From: an uncultured Lachnospiraceae bacterium
Lineage (GTDB): Bacteria; Bacillota; Clostridia; Lachnospirales; Lachnospiraceae
Direction of reading: 5' to 3'
NCBI GenBank assembly: GCA_934432595.1
Contig: CAKRYR010000003.1
Span: 1-64,000, forward strand
DNA: 64,000 nucleotides
Positions 61,201 to 64,000 of the stretch are shown here, piece by piece. The translations under genes were made by a program, and so were the position numbers. The notes under the pieces were generated by a model, which had not been told where the DNA came from, ran no database searches, and worked only from the letters and a program-made list of their open reading frames with translations. The first letter of the stretch is position 1. Every line of letters begins with the position of its first letter.

Positions 61201-62851
61201 CCCATGGATTGCTAAGACTAGATATTCAACACCGGGTGTTAGCTTGATATCACCACCACCACACCATGATATATATTCGATTGAGGATTTGGCTCAACTT
61301 ATATATGACTTAAAAAATGCTAATAAATATGCTAGGATTTCTGTTAAGTTAGTATCAGAAACAGGCGTTGGTACTGTTGCAGCAGGTGTTGCTAAGGCTG
61401 GTGCACAGGTAATTCTTATATCAGGATATGATGGAGGAACAGGTGCTGCCCCAATTAGTTCAATTCATAATGCAGGACTTCCTTGGGAACTTGGACTTGC
61501 AGAAACTCATCAAACATTAATATCTAATGGATTAAGAAATAGAGTTGTTGTAGAAACAGATGGTAAATTAATGAGTGGTAGAGATGTTGCTATTGCTGCT
61601 TTATTAGGTGCAGAAGAGTTCGGATTCTCTACAGCACCATTGGTTACACTTGGTTGTGTAATGATGAGAGTATGTAACCTAGATACTTGCCCAGTAGGTA
61701 TTGCAACTCAAAATCCTGAATTAAGAAAAAGATTTACTGGTAAGCCAGAATATGTAGAGAACTTTATGCTATTTGTAGCAAGAGAACTTAGAGAAATAAT
61801 GGCAAAACTAGGTGTGAGAACTATTGAAGAAATGGTTGGTAGAACAGATTTATTAAAACAAAGAGAGAACTTATCTGAAAGAGAAGCTAAGATAGATTTA
61901 AGTCGTATAATTAATACTTCTACTAATGTAAATAGAAAAGATGCTGTGTTTAATCCTGAGTGTGTATATGATTTTAATTTGGAAAAAACAAAGGATGAGT
62001 CTCTATTATTAAAGAATAAGGATATTAAACAAGCACTTGATGTAGGTAAAAAGAAGAGTATAAACGTTAAGTTAAACAACACAGATAGAACTTTTGGTAC
62101 TATGCTAGGTGCAGAATTAACTAGACAACATCCAGATGGATTAGAACAAGATACAATTACCATTAATTGTGAAGGTTCAGGCGGACAAAGCTTTGGAGCA
62201 TTTATACCAAAGGGGCTAACATTAAATCTAAAAGGTGATAGTAATGACTACTTTGGTAAGGGCCTTTCAGGTGGTAAGTTAATAGTCTCTATACCTGAGA
62301 ATGCTAAATATATATCTGAAGATAACATTATAGTTGGTAATGTTGCGTTATATGGTGCAACATCAGGAGAAGCATATATTGAAGGTATGGCAGGTGAACG
62401 TTTCTGTGTAAGAAATTCAGGTGCTACAGCTGTAGTAGAAGGTGTTGGAGAACATGGTTGTGAATATATGACAGGCGGACGAGTTGTTGTACTTGGAACT
62501 ACAGGTAAGAATTTTGCAGCAGGAATGAGTGGCGGTATAGCTTATGTTCTTGATGAAAATAATTGTTTATACAAAAATTTGAATAAAGAAATGGTTCTAA
62601 TGGAGAAGATTGAGAATAAATATGATGAAGAAGAACTTCGTAGATTAATTAAGAAACATGTTACTAATACATCTTCACAAAAAGGTAAGGAAATATTAGA
62701 TAACTTTAAGAGCTATATTCCTAAGTTTAAGAAAATAATTCCTAAGGATTATAAGAAACTATTACAATTGTCTTCTCAATTTGAGGAACAAGGAATGAGC
62801 AGAGAAAAAGCACAAATAGAAGCTTTTTATGCAAGTATTAGTGGAAAATAG
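58292..62851 (+). CDS. gltB: Glutamate synthase large subunit
   Basis: 1519 residues, full length. GltB makes two glutamates from glutamine and 2-oxoglutarate, passing ammonia through an internal tunnel. The N-terminal class II amidotransferase domain starts near DNCGIG; Cys24 would become the N-terminal nucleophile after processing. A central domain (about 450-790) follows, then the FMN/TIM-barrel domain (about 850-1220, GAMSYGSISKEAHETLA, GAKPGEGGHLPAKKV, SGYDGGTGAAPISS, [3Fe-4S] CNLDTCPVGIATQ) and a C-terminal beta-helix (about 1270-1500). ATG 58292 follows AAGGAAGGAG. gltD follows after 27 nt. Confidence 0.98.
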   Translation: MKDGNDNKKTSKGLYEPSFEHDNCGIGAIVDINGKKSHQIVIDALRIVENLEHRAGKDAKGETGDGVGILTQISHKFFSKVCSKLDIKIGRAKEYGVGMFFLPQNELKRSQAKKMFEIIVEKEGMEFLGWRDVDTKPSVLGYKARECMPVICQAFIKRPNGINKDIDFDRKLYVVRRVFEQSNDNTYIPSLSCRTIVYKGMFLVNQLRTFFLDLQDKDYESAIAVVHSRFSTNTNPSWERAHPNRFIVHNGEINTIKGNADKMLAREETMYTSSLSVKDITKVLPVINTDGSDSSMLDSTLEFLVMCGMDLPLAAMITIPEPWSHNDTISQERRDFYQYYATMMEPWDGPASILFSDGDVMGAILDRNGLRPSRYYIMDDGRLILSSEVGVLELDEAHILKKERLHPGKMLLVDTINHKVLSDDEIKEKYANKEPYGEWLDSNLVTLKELKIPNEKIPSFTKEERARLQKAWGYSYEEYRSSIGSMALNGAEHIGAMGVDTPIAVLSKEYQPLFYYFKQLFAQVTNPPIDAVREKIVTSTTVYVGKNGNLLEEKPQNCQVLKIRNPILTDLDMLKIKNMDKPGFKVAVVPIIFYKSTPIDRVLDHLFVEVDKAYREGANILVLSDRGVDENHVAIPSLLAVAAVHKHLVQTKKCTAMSLILESAEPREVHHFATLLGFGASAVNPYLAHSTIGELIEEGLLNKDYYAAVDDYDNAILQGIVKIASKMGISTIQSYQGSKIFEAFGIDKDVIERYFTGTVSRIGGITLDDIAKQADEQHSKAFDPLGLDTDMQLTSLGRHKMRSQGEKHRYNPQTIHLLQQATREGDYEKFKKYSELVDGENTGYLRSLMDFNYPKKGIDISEVESEQEIVKRFKTGAMSYGSISKEAHETLAIAMNHLHGKSNSGEGGESPERLDSKGSDDNRNSSIKQVASGRFGVTSRYLVSADEIQIKMAQGAKPGEGGHLPAKKVYPWIAKTRYSTPGVSLISPPPHHDIYSIEDLAQLIYDLKNANKYARISVKLVSETGVGTVAAGVAKAGAQVILISGYDGGTGAAPISSIHNAGLPWELGLAETHQTLISNGLRNRVVVETDGKLMSGRDVAIAALLGAEEFGFSTAPLVTLGCVMMRVCNLDTCPVGIATQNPELRKRFTGKPEYVENFMLFVARELREIMAKLGVRTIEEMVGRTDLLKQRENLSEREAKIDLSRIINTSTNVNRKDAVFNPECVYDFNLEKTKDESLLLKNKDIKQALDVGKKKSINVKLNNTDRTFGTMLGAELTRQHPDGLEQDTITINCEGSGGQSFGAFIPKGLTLNLKGDSNDYFGKGLSGGKLIVSIPENAKYISEDNIIVGNVALYGATSGEAYIEGMAGERFCVRNSGATAVVEGVGEHGCEYMTGGRVVVLGTTGKNFAAGMSGGIAYVLDENNCLYKNLNKEMVLMEKIENKYDEEELRRLIKKHVTNTSSQKGKEILDNFKSYIPKFKKIIPKDYKKLLQLSSQFEEQGMSREKAQIEAFYASISGK

Positions 62852-62878
62852 GAAAGAAATAATCAAGGAGATGAGAGA

Positions 62879-64000
62879 ATGGGTAAAACAACAGGTTTCT
62901 TAGAATATGATAGAAAAGATGGTATAAATGTAGCACCTAAGAATAGAATAGAAGATTTTAATGAATTTCATGGAAGATTACCCCTTGAAGAACAACGTTT
63001 ACAAGGGGCTAGATGCATGGAATGTGGTGTTCCATTTTGTCAAGCAGGTACAACTATAGATGGTATGACATCAGGTTGTCCACTTAATAACTTAGTACCA
63101 GATATTAATGATTTGATTTATCAAGGTAATTTTGAACAAGCATATCTTAGATTAACTAAGACAAATTGTTTTCCAGAATTTACTTCTAGAGTATGCCCAG
63201 CCTTATGTGAGGCTGCGTGTACTTGTACTTTAAACGGTAAGGCAGTTGCATCGAAGGATAATGAAAGAGCAGCTATAGAATATGCCTTTGAACATGGATT
63301 AGTTAAACCACATCCACCTAAAGTAAGAACAGGTAAAAAAGTTGCTGTTGTAGGAAGTGGACCTGCTGGTCTTGCAGCAGCTATGCAACTTAATAGAAGA
63401 GGTCATAGTGTTACAGTATATGAGAGAAATGATAGATTAGGTGGACTACTTATGTATGGAATACCTAATATGAAACTTGATAAAAGTGTAATTGATAGAA
63501 GAATTGACATTTTAAGACAAGAGGGTGTAAACTTTCAATGTAATGTAAATATTGGTAAAGATATTTCATCAAAAGAATTGATAAAAGAGTATGATAGAGT
63601 TATACTAGCATGTGGGGCATCTAAACCAAGAGATATAGATGTGCCAGGAAGAGATGCTAAAGGAATATATTATGCCGTAGATTTTCTATCAAATGTAACA
63701 AAGACATTATTAGATAGTAAACATACAAAAGTACCATATGATTTAGCCAAGAATAAGAAAGTTTTAGTTATAGGTGGTGGAGATACAGGAAATGACTGTG
63801 TCGGAACCGTAATACGTTTAGGAGCAGCCAGTGTTATACAGTTAGAGATGATGCCTATGCCACCTAAGGAAAGAGCAGCTGATAATACATGGCCTGCATG
63901 GCCTAAGGTCTTAAAGACAGACTATGGTCAAGAGGAAGCAATAGCTGTATTTGGTAAAGACCCAAGAATTTATCAAACAACAGTTATTGAATTTATGAAA
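62879..64000 (+). CDS. gltD: Glutamate synthase small subunit (truncated by window end)
   Basis: 374 codons are present of about 490. GltD is the FAD and NAD(P)H-dependent subunit that passes electrons to GltB. The N-terminal domain has the two [4Fe-4S] cluster cysteine sets (RCMECGVPFCQ...GCPLNN and RVCPALCEAACTC). The FAD-binding motif VAVVGSGPAGLAAAMQL and the NAD(P)-binding VLVIGGGDTGNDCVG follow. ATG 62879 is in the only matching frame, with AAGGAG at about 62864-62869 as the ribosome site; an ATG at 62871 is out of frame. The gene runs off the right end. Confidence 0.96.
   Translation, partial: MGKTTGFLEYDRKDGINVAPKNRIEDFNEFHGRLPLEEQRLQGARCMECGVPFCQAGTTIDGMTSGCPLNNLVPDINDLIYQGNFEQAYLRLTKTNCFPEFTSRVCPALCEAACTCTLNGKAVASKDNERAAIEYAFEHGLVKPHPPKVRTGKKVAVVGSGPAGLAAAMQLNRRGHSVTVYERNDRLGGLLMYGIPNMKLDKSVIDRRIDILRQEGVNFQCNVNIGKDISSKELIKEYDRVILACGASKPRDIDVPGRDAKGIYYAVDFLSNVTKTLLDSKHTKVPYDLAKNKKVLVIGGGDTGNDCVGTVIRLGAASVIQLEMMPMPPKERAADNTWPAWPKVLKTDYGQEEAIAVFGKDPRIYQTTVIEFMK

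Overview
The window looks like a chromosomal segment of a low-GC, motile, anaerobic member of the Clostridia, most likely Lachnospiraceae. The evidence is an AT-rich genome with AGA/ATA-heavy codon use, the gene neighbourhoods (rimO-pgsA-cinA, cmk-ispH-rpsA, plsX-acpP-rnc-smc-ftsY, recA-recX-rny, scpA-scpB, gltB-gltD) and chemotaxis genes with sigma-28-like promoters. The species is not identified. Every gene I can support is on the + strand, as expected for one arm transcribed away from the origin. No tRNA, rRNA, CRISPR array, prophage or insertion sequence was found.

Layout. 1-1224 is non-coding: ten hairpin units at an exact 74-bp period, then a 310-bp fold-back element, then a sigma-28-like promoter. 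1225-14880 is a run of mostly envelope and signalling genes: a FliD-C-like protein, rlmH, a LURP-one protein, a CapA-like phosphatase, a YqeY protein, a PepSY protein, a secreted subtilase with an unusual C-terminal region, a D,D-carboxypeptidase, a PL14-like anchored protein, a DUF5662 protein, an ABC membrane domain lacking its ATPase, a LytTR regulator and a chemoreceptor. 15375-17675 is an aconitase-family hydratase. 17935-31000 moves through a lipoprotein, folD, rimO, pgsA, cinA/pncC, a flavoprotein, cmk, ispH, an S1 protein, cheR, plsX, acpP and rnc. 30490-43070 holds smc, ftsY, ilvA, a primase-helicase, recA, recX, rny and a NUDIX hydrolase. 43071-43656 contains dispersed repeats and a decayed uppP gene. 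43657-58062 holds ftsK, two ATP-grasp ligases, fhs, a two-component pair (REC-HD-GYP and hybrid kinase), a metallophosphoesterase, scpA, scpB, a degenerate M50-like protein and a secreted protein. The window ends in gltB and a truncated gltD.

How it fits together. Housekeeping clusters cover chromosome maintenance (Smc, ScpA, ScpB, FtsK, RecA, RecX), one-carbon metabolism (FolD, Fhs), nitrogen assimilation (GltB, GltD), fatty acid and phospholipid initiation (PlsX, AcpP, PgsA), RNA processing and modification (RNase III, RNase Y, RlmH, RimO), and translation or targeting (S1, FtsY). Three loci (FliD-C-like protein, chemoreceptor, lipoprotein) carry TAAA-N15-NCCGATA-like promoters, which suggests a shared motility regulon.

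The most unusual part is the intergenic repeat landscape. The 74-bp hairpin array has a single decayed relative about 48 kb away, and several families of palindromic intergenic elements share modules with each other. All similarity statements were made by eye; no database search was possible.
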